Below are positions 1-7,580 of a DNA stretch of 64,000 bases, piece after piece. The translations under genes and the position numbers were made by a program. Under the pieces are notes generated by a model that worked only from the letters and a program-made list of their open reading frames with translations, had not been told where the DNA came from and did no database searches. Each line of letters opens with the position of its first letter. The first letter of the stretch is position 1. Source of the stretch: Arthrobacter sp. OV608 (GTDB lineage Bacteria; Actinomycetota; Actinomycetes; Actinomycetales; Micrococcaceae); contig FOEZ01000002.1 of the NCBI GenBank assembly GCA_900110595.1, forward strand, positions 248,001-312,000, written 5' to 3'.

Positions 1-292
1 GCCGGACCAGTGCCGAGTTCTGGTCATTGACGCGGCGGCCGACGACGAGCTGCTCGTAAGCGGCCAGCAGTTCCTCATCGCCGGGCAAGGGGTACTCGTG
101 GCCGGGTTCGGTGCCCTGCTCACCTTCGGGCTTGAGCCGGCCGTCCGGGTCCACCATCTCGATCTGGTGCCGGGCCGGGAGCATGTAGTCCTCGGCCGTG
201 ATGCCGAACTTTTTGGCGGCCTCGGTGAGGGCGTCCTCTGCCGGCACCGGGCTGGCATGCTCGCGTGCGGTGTGGTCTGCGGAGATCGTCAT
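1..292 (-). CDS. pdhA: 2-oxoacid (pyruvate/branched-chain) dehydrogenase E1 alpha subunit, N-terminal part
   Basis: Partial gene; only the first 97 codons are inside the window and the 3' end lies beyond base 1. The ATG at 292 begins MTISADHTAREH and the visible part reaches YEQLVVGRRVNDQNSALVR, the conserved start of the thiamine-diphosphate E1 alpha fold (pyruvate or branched-chain 2-oxoacid dehydrogenase). The acidic, low-complexity stretch before it (PEGEQGTEPGHEYPLPGDEE) is usual in actinobacterial members. The protein decarboxylates a 2-oxoacid with E1 beta and passes the acyl group to E2. An Lrp/AsnC regulator 1.8 kb away fits a bkd-type locus. Pyruvate versus branched-chain specificity cannot be decided from this fragment. 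Confidence 0.8.
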   Translation of the reverse strand, partial: MTISADHTAREHASPVPAEDALTEAAKKFGITAEDYMLPARHQIEMVDPDGRLKPEGEQGTEPGHEYPLPGDEELLAAYEQLVVGRRVNDQNSALVR

Positions 293-407
293 TGTTCCGT
301 CCTTCTGTTGCCACTATTCCTTCCCAGTATCTGCCCGCAGCAGGTTTCGTATCCAGCGTCTGGAGGAATCGTGGAGAAGCTGATTGATTCTGCCGCCGCG
401 GGGAGAC

Positions 408-460
408 GAATTGTCATTGTGAGCCAGCTTACTGACGCTGGCTCTGGACAAATTGGACAT
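408..460. promoter_or_regulatory. Dyad operator candidate in the pdhA/arsR divergent region
   Basis: A perfect 8-bp inverted repeat GAGCCAGC/GCTGGCTC occupies 421-428 and 437-444. It is flanked by weaker outer arms, AATTGTC at about 410 and GGACAAATT at about 447. It lies in the 266-bp gap between the divergent starts of the E1 alpha gene (292) and the ArsR-type gene (559). The position suits an operator serving either promoter. No T-tract follows, so a terminator is unlikely. Binding by the adjacent regulator is inference. Confidence 0.4.
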
Positions 461-558
461 GCGAGGGGGCACACATGGATGTACAGGGGGTGGTTCTTTG
501 GGTCTGCGGACCGGAGGGCGGAGGATAATGGCATACACGGCCCGAAGGAGCGACGCGT

Positions 559-1173
559 ATGAGCAGCTATGACATGGGGGCGGAGAGCCACCAGGCCCTT
601 GCGGTGGAACCTGTTCCGGACGGGCACGCCGGCGCGTCGATGGATGCTGCGGCGGAGCTGTTCAAGGCCGTGGCACACCCGGCCCGCGCGCAGATCCTGG
701 AGCTGCTCACCCAGGGTGAGTGCACCATCCCGGAACTGTGCGACGGCACGGGGCTGAAGCCTTCGCACTTGTCCCGGCATCTGACCCAGATGCGCGGGCA
801 GCACCTGATCAAGTGCCTCCGGTCCAGTGGCCGGCTGGTCTATCGGCTGGCGTACCCGGAAGCAGCCGAGCTGCTGGTTGCTGCCCGGTCAGTGCTGCAG
901 GCCCGGACAGGGGAAGCGGTCAGTTCCCTGGGCCCCACGCCGGAAGTGCAACCGTTCACGTCCCTGTGGGGCGAGCGGTTTTCGGCGCCGGAAGCCGCAC
1001 TGGTTTCGCGTTCGGTGATTGCGGATGCGTGCCAGGCGATGGCGGCGCGGACCGGTTGCAGCCCGGAGGCGGCAGCGGGCCGGCTTATCACGGTGGCCCG
1101 CACCTGCAGAATCACGCTTCTGGAAGCCGCGCTGGAAGAACTGCGCACAGGCGAGGACAGCAGCGACGCCTGA
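559..1173 (+). CDS. ArsR-family winged-helix regulator with C-terminal ANTAR-like domain
   Basis: 204 aa. Residues about 30-110 form an ArsR winged helix (AAELFKAVAHPARAQILELL, then GLKPSHLSRHLTQMRG and the wing SSGRLVYRLAYPE). There is no ELCVCDL-type metal-binding cysteine motif, so a non-metal signal is likely. Residues about 145-197 read like an ANTAR RNA-binding helix bundle: ALVSRSVIADACQAMAARTG, then SPEAAAGRLITVARTCRITL and the terminal hydrophobic helix LLEAALEEL. ANTAR domains normally bind two-hexaloop RNA to antiterminate and are attached to GAF or receiver domains, so attachment to an ArsR DNA-binding domain is unusual. The ArsR part is certain; the ANTAR call rests on motif spacing only. 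Confidence 0.8.
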   Translation: MSSYDMGAESHQALAVEPVPDGHAGASMDAAAELFKAVAHPARAQILELLTQGECTIPELCDGTGLKPSHLSRHLTQMRGQHLIKCLRSSGRLVYRLAYPEAAELLVAARSVLQARTGEAVSSLGPTPEVQPFTSLWGERFSAPEAALVSRSVIADACQAMAARTGCSPEAAAGRLITVARTCRITLLEAALEELRTGEDSSDA

Positions 1174-1311
1174 GACTTGCAGGTCCCCGGACAGGCCTGA
1201 CCGTCCGCCCCGGGCCCGCCGTGGCCAATGCTTCTTTCGGACCGTGCACCGGCCTTGACAAAAAATTGCGTTGACCTCTGGCCTGCCTTAGGACGAGACT
1301 TTTTAAGTGAG

Positions 1312-1327
1312 TTGACGAAAACGTCAA
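1312..1327. promoter_or_regulatory. Perfect palindrome TTGACG-N4-CGTCAA in the 1174-1584 gap
   Basis: The 411-bp stretch 1174-1584 has no convincing gene. Its notable content is the perfect palindrome TTGACGAAAACGTCAA, extended imperfectly to 1309-1330 (GA...TC). It lies 139 bp after the ArsR-ANTAR stop and about 260 bp before the next start. ArsR-type dimers bind dyads of this size, so it could be an operator or a promoter -35 region (TTGACG). A link to the neighbouring regulator is inference. Confidence 0.4.
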
Positions 1328-1584
1328 TTCGTCCAATTTATTGAGTTTCTTCTCCTGTTGATCACAGGGAGAACGCTTCGCACCAAGTGGCAGGGGTGGC
1401 CCTTATTGGGGGTTCTTGGAGCGGGGATGGACGCGGAGGGGACAACGAGGTTTCCTCCGCCTTTCCATCACCTTTCGCGGTGACCGCAGCTGCGGAAGAT
1501 GGGGCGGTGGAAACAAGCGCCTCGGCTTGCGGGGCCGGGGCGGCATTTCATACACGGGAATCACAATGGGTGGGAGTAACCGTC

Positions 1585-1827
1585 ATGGGGATCGAAAAGC
1601 TGTGGGACCGGCTGGACACGGAAACGCGGCAGTGGCTTGTTGATAATCCCGGGTGTGTGATCCTCCCCCGGGCCGTGGTGGCAGCGATCAGCAAGGCCAC
1701 GGGAGTGGAGTTGGACCAGGACCGGCACGGAGAAACGGTCCTCTCCCCCAGCGACTGCGACTTCATCCGCAGGGAAGCGGAACGGCACGATGCCCTCCAC
1801 AGCGAGGCCGCGTCCCCGCGTTCCTGA
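1585..1827 (+). CDS. Small hypothetical protein (80 aa)
   Basis: The ATG at 1585 follows a GGGAGTAACCGTC ribosome-binding region. The frame is open further upstream to 1387, but that extension is low-complexity and has no better start. The product begins MGIEKLWDRLDTETRQWLVD, contains a proline-cysteine turn (NPGCVILPR) and an amphipathic helix, and ends in an acidic/basic helix (DCDFIRREAERHDALH). It has no signal peptide or membrane segment and is probably a small cytosolic helical protein. I recognise no family. It is flanked by two regulators and may share the promoter region around 1312-1327. Confidence 0.65.
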   Translation: MGIEKLWDRLDTETRQWLVDNPGCVILPRAVVAAISKATGVELDQDRHGETVLSPSDCDFIRREAERHDALHSEAASPRS

Positions 1828-1997
1828 CTAGCTGATCGGTAAGCCGGCACCTGGTTCTTGGCTGGCTGCCTTGGCGTAGTACGGCCTTCTCGGCGCGCCT
1901 GCCCTCACTCTGCAAAGTCACTCTGCATGCTATGCGTCCATCCGCGTGGACTTCCGTATTCAGCTTCGGCTGGAACCGCAGACGCCTGAACGCTTTG

Positions 1998-2024
1998 ATC
2001 TACACTGAAAGACGAATTGTAGAT
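1998..2024. promoter_or_regulatory. Lrp-type dyad upstream of the Lrp/AsnC gene
   Basis: A perfect 7-bp inverted repeat ATCTACA/TGTAGAT at 1998-2004 and 2018-2024, separated by 13 bases, ends 32 bases before the ATG of the Lrp/AsnC gene. Lrp-family regulators usually bind their own promoters at such A/T-rich dyads, so autoregulation is the likely reading. A related but degraded layout precedes the pseudogene copy near 4785-4815. Confidence 0.45.
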
Positions 2025-2056
2025 GTGGGCTCGCTGACTGACAGGCGTTGTGGACA

Positions 2057-2521
2057 ATGGCAAGCAGGGATGCGGGGACGGAACCAGTCCCGCTGGATGA
2101 CATCGACCGCAGGATCATTTCGGAGCTGACCCGCGACGGCCGGATGTCCGTGACCCAGGTGGCCGAGAACGTTCATATCTCGCGGGCGCACGCGTACACC
2201 CGGATCGGCCGGCTCACTTCCGAGGGCGTGCTGTCCAGGTTCACGGCGCTGGTGGACCCGATCAAGGCCGGGCTCCGGTCCTCCGCCTACGTGACCCTGA
2301 AGCTGAAGCAGGACGCCTGGCGCGAGCTGCGCGACCAGCTCGGCGCCATCCCCGAGGTGCACCACGTGGCCCTGGTGGGCGGCGACTTCGACGTGATCCT
2401 GCTGGTCCGCGCCGTGGACAACATCGACCTGCGGCGGGTCATCTTCGACCAACTGCAGTCCATGCCTGGAGTGCTCGACACCCAGACGTTCTTGGTGTTC
2501 GAGGATCTGGATACGCGCTAG
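2057..2521 (+). CDS. Lrp/AsnC-family transcriptional regulator (BkdR-like)
   Basis: 154 aa from ATG 2057; a TTG at 2048 in the same frame would add three residues. The N-terminal helix-turn-helix spans about residues 12-60 (DDIDRRIISELTRDGRMSV, VAENVHISRAHAYTRIGRL). The C-terminal RAM/AsnC ligand domain covers about 75-150 (SSAYVTLKLKQ, VHHVALVGGDFDVILLVRA, PGVLDTQTFLVFE). Full length for the family. Lrp proteins sense amino acids, and near a 2-oxoacid dehydrogenase operon they typically control branched-chain amino-acid breakdown. The BkdR role is inferred from the E1 alpha gene at the window start. A decayed paralogue lies at 4837-5205. Confidence 0.85.
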   Translation: MASRDAGTEPVPLDDIDRRIISELTRDGRMSVTQVAENVHISRAHAYTRIGRLTSEGVLSRFTALVDPIKAGLRSSAYVTLKLKQDAWRELRDQLGAIPEVHHVALVGGDFDVILLVRAVDNIDLRRVIFDQLQSMPGVLDTQTFLVFEDLDTR

Positions 2522-2522
2522 A

Positions 2523-2627
2523 TCAGTGGCGCGCTTTCGCCTTGATCAGCCCTGCGGCCAGAAGTCCCATACCCGCGAGTGATGCCAGCATTCCGCCCAG
2601 TGCTACGGCGTATTCGGTGATAGTCAT
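2523..2627 (-). CDS. Small single-pass membrane protein (34 aa)
   Basis: The ATG at 2627 sits behind an excellent AAGGAGTGGCGGA ribosome-binding site. The peptide starts MTITEYAVALGGMLASL, has one Gly/Ala/Leu-rich hydrophobic helix over about residues 6-27, and ends in a basic tail (IKAKARH). It converges with the Lrp gene, whose stop is one base away. It lies 153 bp downstream of the EspI-like ATPase on the same strand and may be the last gene of that unit. Function unknown; the strong RBS and membrane character argue that it is real. Confidence 0.6.
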   Translation of the reverse strand: MTITEYAVALGGMLASLAGMGLLAAGLIKAKARH

Positions 2628-2780
2628 TCCGCCACTCCTTCGTGATGTCCTGCCCTGATGAACCCCAAGCTACGACAGGAAGCTCAGCATTGGCCGAAGG
2701 CTCGGCGGAGGATTTGGTCAAGATTCGGGCAGCATTAAGGACCAGAACAGCAGACAAAGAAAAGCTTGCGAGGCTTGTGT

Positions 2781-4109
2781 CTACCTGTACCCGTCGACGA
2801 TTGCGGCAGCGATCTCTTTGTATGCGCGCCGCGTCTCAGGCTTAAGGACGTCCAGGGTGACTAGGTCGCCATCCGCAACTCCGCGATCATGCGGAACAGC
2901 AATCAGCTCACGACAGATGCCCGAAAGGTGTTCCTCGATAGCATCCTTGTCCACGCGGGAGGAGACTTCGTCCTTGTCAGTGATCACCACGATGGCGTTG
3001 CGAGCCAGGTCCTCGTACCCATGGCTGGCCAGCCAATGCAGGGTGCTGCGGGCCCGCTTCGCACCGCTCACGGCGTAGCCGGCGGCAATCACGAGGTTGT
3101 CTGCCGACTGAAGGATCCCGCTCATGGCATTGTGCGTCACGCCAGTACCGCAGTCGGTCAACGCAACGGAGTAATAGCTGGAGATAAGTTTTCTGATGCG
3201 CAAGTACTCCGCAGCGGTGAGCGAATCCGAAACTTCCGGATCCTGCTCCCCTGCTATCAGATGCAACCGGCCAGCGTGATGCATGTATCGGGCGAGCGCA
3301 GTTAGCGAATCAATCGATTCAATGTTTTTTAACAGGTCGGTGATAGTCCGCGGGCTGGCTTGCTGGTAAATGCCCTCGCCGAGAGCGCGTTCCACGAGAT
3401 CTCCAGAGTCGGGGTTGGCGTCGATGGCGCAGGGGGCGTCTCCGCGGTATTCCGCCAGGGTTAAACCAACGCCCACCGTGGTCGAGGTTTTGCCGATGCC
3501 GCCTTTGAGGCTGAGGATTGCTGTGTTGTAGCTGCCCTGGAGTTGGCGCGAAATGCGGCGGGCCAACTCGTCTTCTTGGCGCTGCTTAGCACCGGGCCCC
3601 AGGTTCCAGGCGCCTCCGGTCACTTTATAGAGGGCACCACGGAACCCACCCACAGGGCGCGGCTTCTGTTCTTTCACGAATAGCCCCGGCGAGCTGATGA
3701 AGTCCGGCATCGGGCTTTCGGCGATGGCGCTGGCGACCGTCGGTCGGGCACGGCGAAACTCGGGCGATCCATCGGTGGCCAGGGTTGGAATCGACACATC
3801 CGCGTCGGCTGGATCCGGTACAGAGGAAATAGTGTCTGGTGAGGCAGGCTGCGCTGATTCCGGTCGCCGGCTGGGGGCGGCCGGCTTTCCGGCATCGGCT
3901 GCGGCGGCCGCATCCGCCCAGGAGGTGCGGCGCGTCAACGGCTTACCGTCGGGCTGGACTGACGGGTTTGGTGTTACAGCTGGCATGGTTCCTGTCTGGG
4001 CATCCCACTGCTCGCCGTCGGCGCGACGAAGGTCGCGGCGTCGGCGCAGCTGCGGTTGCCCTGCATCCTCGGCATGGGCGCGTGCGTTCTGATCCGCCGG
4101 ATCGGGCAT
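2781..4109 (-). CDS. EspI-like ParA/MinD-family ATPase (type VII secretion-associated type)
   Basis: 442 aa. Residues 1-150 are a disordered Pro/Ala/Asp-rich region. Then comes the linker GFRGALYKVTGGAWNLGPG, characteristic of mycobacterial EspI/ESX-associated ATPases. The ParA/MinD domain follows from about 190: deviant Walker A LSLKGGIGKTSTT, CAIDANPDSGDL, VALTDCGTGVTHNAMSG and AIVVITDKDEVSS. EspI-type proteins regulate ESX secretion in response to ATP. No EccA-E, WXG100 or PE/PPE gene is present here, so this is an orphan copy. Upstream lie two small membrane proteins in the same direction (4473 and 4313), suggesting a membrane-tethered ATPase unit. Start ATG 4109 follows GGGGGGACATAC. Confidence 0.8.
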   Translation of the reverse strand: MPDPADQNARAHAEDAGQPQLRRRRDLRRADGEQWDAQTGTMPAVTPNPSVQPDGKPLTRRTSWADAAAAADAGKPAAPSRRPESAQPASPDTISSVPDPADADVSIPTLATDGSPEFRRARPTVASAIAESPMPDFISSPGLFVKEQKPRPVGGFRGALYKVTGGAWNLGPGAKQRQEDELARRISRQLQGSYNTAILSLKGGIGKTSTTVGVGLTLAEYRGDAPCAIDANPDSGDLVERALGEGIYQQASPRTITDLLKNIESIDSLTALARYMHHAGRLHLIAGEQDPEVSDSLTAAEYLRIRKLISSYYSVALTDCGTGVTHNAMSGILQSADNLVIAAGYAVSGAKRARSTLHWLASHGYEDLARNAIVVITDKDEVSSRVDKDAIEEHLSGICRELIAVPHDRGVADGDLVTLDVLKPETRRAYKEIAAAIVDGYR

Positions 4110-4193
4110 GTATGTCCCCCCAGGACGTTCGGCAAGAAGTTTTGCAGCACTGGTTCAAACAGTAAGTCTAGGGGCTTCAGCGGATATGCCTGT

Positions 4194-4313
4194 TCAAATG
4201 CGAGTAAGCGCTGTTCCCACCACGGCTGCGGTCAGGACGAGCAGGACGGCTAAGACGGCATATCCCTGCCATTTGGGCCGGCCCTTGTGCGGGTTAATGT
4301 CGACGTACGGCAT
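4194..4313 (-). CDS. Small membrane protein (39 aa)
   Basis: Starts at ATG 4313 with GAGGTAG 12 bases upstream; that RBS overlaps the stop codon of the preceding small gene, suggesting translational coupling. The sequence is MPYVDINPHKGRPKWQGYAV followed by a Val/Leu/Ala transmembrane helix (about residues 18-37) and a short TRI tail, so a cytosolic N-terminus of about 16 residues is likely. It lies 84 bp upstream of the EspI-like ATPase gene. No family recognised. Confidence 0.55.
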   Translation of the reverse strand: MPYVDINPHKGRPKWQGYAVLAVLLVLTAAVVGTALTRI

Positions 4314-4323
4314 GCTGCGGTTA

Positions 4324-4473
4324 CTACCTCGGGTGCTGTGGTGGTGTGCGGTGATTCCGATGACGCGGTGCTTCAACCGATATTTGGAGCAGGACGGCAA
4401 AGGGAATCAATAATGTGCCCAACAGGGCACAAAGCGCCAGAGCATACTTGGCGAGAGCCAAACGAACCTCCAT
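4324..4473 (-). CDS. Small membrane protein (49 aa)
   Basis: ATG 4473 with AAGG nine bases upstream. The product starts MEVRLALAKYALALCALL, has one strong hydrophobic helix at about residues 5-29, and a basic His/Pro-rich tail (APRHRNHRTPPQHPR). Ten bases separate its stop from the next small membrane gene, and both run toward the EspI-like ATPase, so the three look like an operon. Function unknown. Confidence 0.5.
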   Translation of the reverse strand: MEVRLALAKYALALCALLGTLLIPFAVLLQISVEAPRHRNHRTPPQHPR

Positions 4474-4836
4474 CGGTTAACCTTGATCCCCCAGTACCAG
4501 ATCAAGCTGGACCTTACCTGCACGTCGATGCCATTTACAAATCGCGACAAATCGCGTCTTTATAGGGGCCGGAGCTGAACGTGTCAGCGCCGATCCCAGC
4601 GGTGGCAGCGGCCAGCAAGCCAAAGAGAAGATCGGAAATCCGCTAAAAACTGAGCCACCGGGATTCTCGCCGAGAGTCGCGCGCATACTGTGTCCCGCTA
4701 AGGTTCCCATGTTGAGAGGCCGCAGGCACAATGATTCCGGCGGAGCAAGTAAATTGCGGCGAACTAGGGCGCGAGGGCATGCTTCCGTAGACGAATCGCA
4801 ATTGTGATACGGATACGTACAGTAGTAGTTGACAAA
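4474..4836. other. Intergenic stretch without a supported gene
   Basis: 363 bp between the leftward small-protein/ATPase unit and the decayed Lrp copy. It should hold the promoter for the leftward unit. I see a short direct repeat (AAATCGCGAC then AAATCGCGTC near 4537-4557). Short open frames on either strand lack an RBS or recognisable features. Confidence 0.5.
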
Positions 4837-5205
4837 ATGGCAGCATCGGACGCGGGTGCCGAATCATCGCCGCTGGACAACATCGACCGCTGGATCATCT
4901 CGAAGCTGACCGGGGACGGCCGAACGTCTGTCACCACCCGAGTGGCAGAAAATGTCCACATCTCACGGCCCAAGCCTAGACACAGATCGCCAGACTCACC
5001 GGCGACGGTGTCCTTACGAAGTTCACGGCATTGGTGGACCCAATCAAGACCAGGCATAGGGTATCTGCCTACTTGACATCCAAGGCATCAGCATAGGGGC
5101 GGGAACTCCGCGAGCAACTCCGCACCATCCCGGAGGCGTGCACCACATCGCACTCGCGGGTGGAGACATTGACGTAATTCTGCTGTTGTGCCGTGGATAA
5201 CATTT
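4837..5205 (+). pseudogene. Decayed Lrp/AsnC regulator, paralogue of the gene at 2057
   Basis: From ATG 4837 the frame reads MAASDAGAESSPLDNIDRW, IISKLTGDGRTSV and VAENVHIS, closely matching the intact gene at 2057 (DDIDRRIISELTRDGRMSV, VAENVHIS). An extra codon and then frameshifts break it after VHISR. Downstream bases still encode pieces of the ligand domain in other frames, for instance the segment equivalent to REQLRTIPE-VHHIALAGGDIDVILL at about 5105-5195. Several indels are required, so no functional protein is made. It is a duplicated copy that lost function, now marking the left edge of the polysaccharide locus. Confidence 0.85.
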
Positions 5206-5297
5206 TATCCTCGTTAAATTGGGCCTGCCAAAATCGTACGAGCACTCGAAGGGCCCGGCGGTAATTGAAGACTTGAGTAACAAAAGTACCAAATGAG

Positions 5298-5310
5298 TAC
5301 TTGCCAAGTA
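5298..5310. promoter_or_regulatory. Perfect palindrome TACTTGCCAAGTA before the beta-helix gene
   Basis: A 13-bp perfect palindrome (six paired bases around a central C) ends 57 bases before the GTG at 5368. A second small inverted repeat, AGTAC...GTACT at about 5286-5302, overlaps it. The place and symmetry suit an operator for the secreted beta-helix gene. The half-site resembles TTACTTGC in the MarR/SDR region at 48.7 kb, but a shared regulator is speculation. Confidence 0.35.
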
Positions 5311-5367
5311 ATAAGACGAGTAGCTTCCACGGTGGCTTGCGTAGCTCTGGGCGAATAGCTTCTTGAT

Positions 5368-7392
5368 GTGGACAGAGAAATTGGCATTAAGTATCAACTG
5401 GTGTCGCAAAGCGACCCCGGAATAAAGCGTCGAGGGCTGCTCCGATTCGGAAGCCTGATGAGCGCGCTAACAAGTGCTACCGCAATTTCAGCCTTCGGTG
5501 CCACCAGCGCTCAGGCTGCCCCTGGCGATAAAACCCCGCCCAACACCTACGTCCCCGTCGCTGAGAAGGGCTCCCCAGCAGGGGTCGCAACCCTAGATGC
5601 AAATGCGCAAATCCTACCCACACAACTTCCCGACCTTTCTGCCAAGTATGCACCCGCGCAGATTCTTGTTGAGAGCCACGCCCTAAGCGGCGACGCATCT
5701 GATGACCTCGCTTGGGCTCGGGCAATCGGCGCCGCTCGAGCGGCCTCAGCTTTGGGGGGCGTTTCTCAGATTGTCGGTAGCAAGGAGTGCTACGAGTTCG
5801 CGTCACCGGTAGATATTGGTGGGTTGGCAGGCGTTACGATCCGCGGCCGCCAGGGCGGCCGATCAACAGTGAAGGCAAAAGCCGGCGCCGGGGTTCTCGA
5901 GTCGGCTTTCCGTATTACGAATGGGTCGGGCGATGCCAGCGATATCACGATCGAGAACTTCCTCTTCGACGGAGGCTTGACCAATGGCGCTGCACTCGGG
6001 ACGAGCCCCGCTCGTGTGACTGGTAAGGACCCATCTGCAACACGAGTATTTGCCACTGACCGACTGGCATCAGCTATCAAGGTTCGCGGCGACAACGTGC
6101 CCAATTCTGCGTCGACCTACCCTTCAGTCGGAAACGTCACCATCCGACGGGTCAAGGTCTATGGGATGGAGAGCCTGCCCGTTCTCATATCCGGAGTCAG
6201 GGGCCACACAGTGGTCACAGAGTATGTCGCAGAGAGATCTCTGGACACCGGTTTCACCCACAACGAGTCCGTGACTTTCATGAATAACCGGGTCTACTAC
6301 TCCGCGGACAATGGTGTATCACTTTCGCGTGGCAACAAAAATGTCATTTGCGTCGGAAACACATTCAGCGACTCATGGTTTTACGGGGTGTTCATCTCGG
6401 GGTTCGATAAGAACGCAGGCCCGGTCGGATTCGTCTGCACCGGCAACGACATCCTGCGCTCCTACGAGGGCGGCATCGGCCTGTTCATCGGCCCGACCAA
6501 TGGCGTCGTGACTGGCAACACCATCGACACCGTCTACCGCGGCACGGAGCAGCACGACGCCAATTCACGCGCCATCGGAGTTGGAATCCGCGTCGGCGGT
6601 TACGTCCCCGTTGCGGGTGATACAGTCGGTCCGCTGTGGTGCCGAAACGTGCTTATCTCCGGCAACGAAATCATCGACGCCGCACGCGGCGGAATCCTGG
6701 TGACTTCCAGGTCCACGAATATCGACGTGGTTCAGAACGTGATCACTCGCCCCGGTTCGACAACAGACAGCACTGGTGCGACGGTCGGACCGGAAGCCGA
6801 AAACCAAAACTTCGGAATTTTGCTTTCGGGCGGTGACAGCGCCGCGGACTGGGGCGAAATCCGCGTGAAAATGAACACTATTGTGGACGACCGGGATGTC
6901 CCCCTTACAAACCGGGGAACTTTTATCACATCGTCGGCGACATCGAAAGCGTTGTTGCAATTTAACGTATGGTCGGGGACACGAGTACAAAACGACGAGA
7001 AGTCAGATATTGGGCCTCGGGCCGTCGTAGGGGATGCTCTTAGCTCTGACACACGGTTCGAAATGGTTTCCGCGAATGGCGCCCTGAAGTCGGTCATTTA
7101 TCGGGTGGCTTCGGGTTCGCTATTTCGCATCGCCACCACTTCCGACAGTTCGCTCGAAGTGGGCACGTATCAGACTATCGGTAGCTCTACGGTCACCGCC
7201 GCCATGCAAGTAAACCGCGCCCTTTCGCAGGTGCGGTTTATGACAGCCCCGCGGTTGCCTTCCTACACAACAGCGACGCGTCCTAAGGCCGCGACTGTGA
7301 CGGCAGGCGCCCAGATTTACGATTCGACCCTAGGCTACGCCGTGACCTCAAACGGCGCGGACTGGGTCAACGGCATCGGAACCGTCGTCTAG
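5368..7392 (+). CDS. Secreted right-handed parallel beta-helix protein (putative polysaccharide lyase/depolymerase)
   Basis: 674 aa from GTG 5368. The N-terminus has twin arginines (KRRGLLRFGS, residues 20-29), a hydrophobic stretch and an AxA site near ATSAQAA, so Tat or Sec export is expected. Residues 65-95 (SPAGVATLDANAQILPTQLP) match the segment seen before the beta-helix of phage tail-fibre proteins. Residues about 130-550 carry repeated beta-helix turns with NTI/GN motifs (VICVGNTFSDSWFYG, FVCTGNDILRSYEGG, VVTGNTIDTVYRG). The C-terminus (RLPSYTTATRP, AGAQIYDS) is also tail-spike-like. Probably trims or releases the exopolysaccharide. The stop codon TAG overlaps the target duplication of the downstream insertion element. 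Confidence 0.75.
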   Translation: MDREIGIKYQLVSQSDPGIKRRGLLRFGSLMSALTSATAISAFGATSAQAAPGDKTPPNTYVPVAEKGSPAGVATLDANAQILPTQLPDLSAKYAPAQILVESHALSGDASDDLAWARAIGAARAASALGGVSQIVGSKECYEFASPVDIGGLAGVTIRGRQGGRSTVKAKAGAGVLESAFRITNGSGDASDITIENFLFDGGLTNGAALGTSPARVTGKDPSATRVFATDRLASAIKVRGDNVPNSASTYPSVGNVTIRRVKVYGMESLPVLISGVRGHTVVTEYVAERSLDTGFTHNESVTFMNNRVYYSADNGVSLSRGNKNVICVGNTFSDSWFYGVFISGFDKNAGPVGFVCTGNDILRSYEGGIGLFIGPTNGVVTGNTIDTVYRGTEQHDANSRAIGVGIRVGGYVPVAGDTVGPLWCRNVLISGNEIIDAARGGILVTSRSTNIDVVQNVITRPGSTTDSTGATVGPEAENQNFGILLSGGDSAADWGEIRVKMNTIVDDRDVPLTNRGTFITSSATSKALLQFNVWSGTRVQNDEKSDIGPRAVVGDALSSDTRFEMVSANGALKSVIYRVASGSLFRIATTSDSSLEVGTYQTIGSSTVTAAMQVNRALSQVRFMTAPRLPSYTTATRPKAATVTAGAQIYDSTLGYAVTSNGADWVNGIGTVV

Positions 7393-7422
7393 GAGACTGC
7401 TGAACAAAGTGGTTGTGGGGCG
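7393..7422 (+). repeat. Left terminal inverted repeat of the IS1182-type element
   Basis: 30 bases starting GAGACTGCTGAACAAAGTGG; the exact reverse complement occurs at 9165-9194. Similarity ends right after GGGGCG, giving a clear boundary. Confidence 0.92.
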
Positions 7423-7580
7423 GGCAGAACGCCATCATGTGGCCGTCTAGCGGCGTGTTCTGGTCAGCACCCTTGGGTGCGACAACGGGGTCGTTCCGCC
7501 TGCTTGGCTTTATTCTGCCTCAGAATCCGTTTCATCATCCAGGTGATTTTGTTGATGCGGCGGGGGTTTCTGGCGGTGGT

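Noticed and set aside
98..562. Plus-strand open frame opposite the E1 alpha gene
   Set aside because: It overlaps the conserved N-terminus of the dehydrogenase subunit and runs into the divergent promoter region; no motif.
1387..1584. 66-residue N-terminal extension of the 80-aa protein
   Set aside because: Gly/Ala/Ser-rich, no RBS at its start, and a good RBS lies before ATG 1585.
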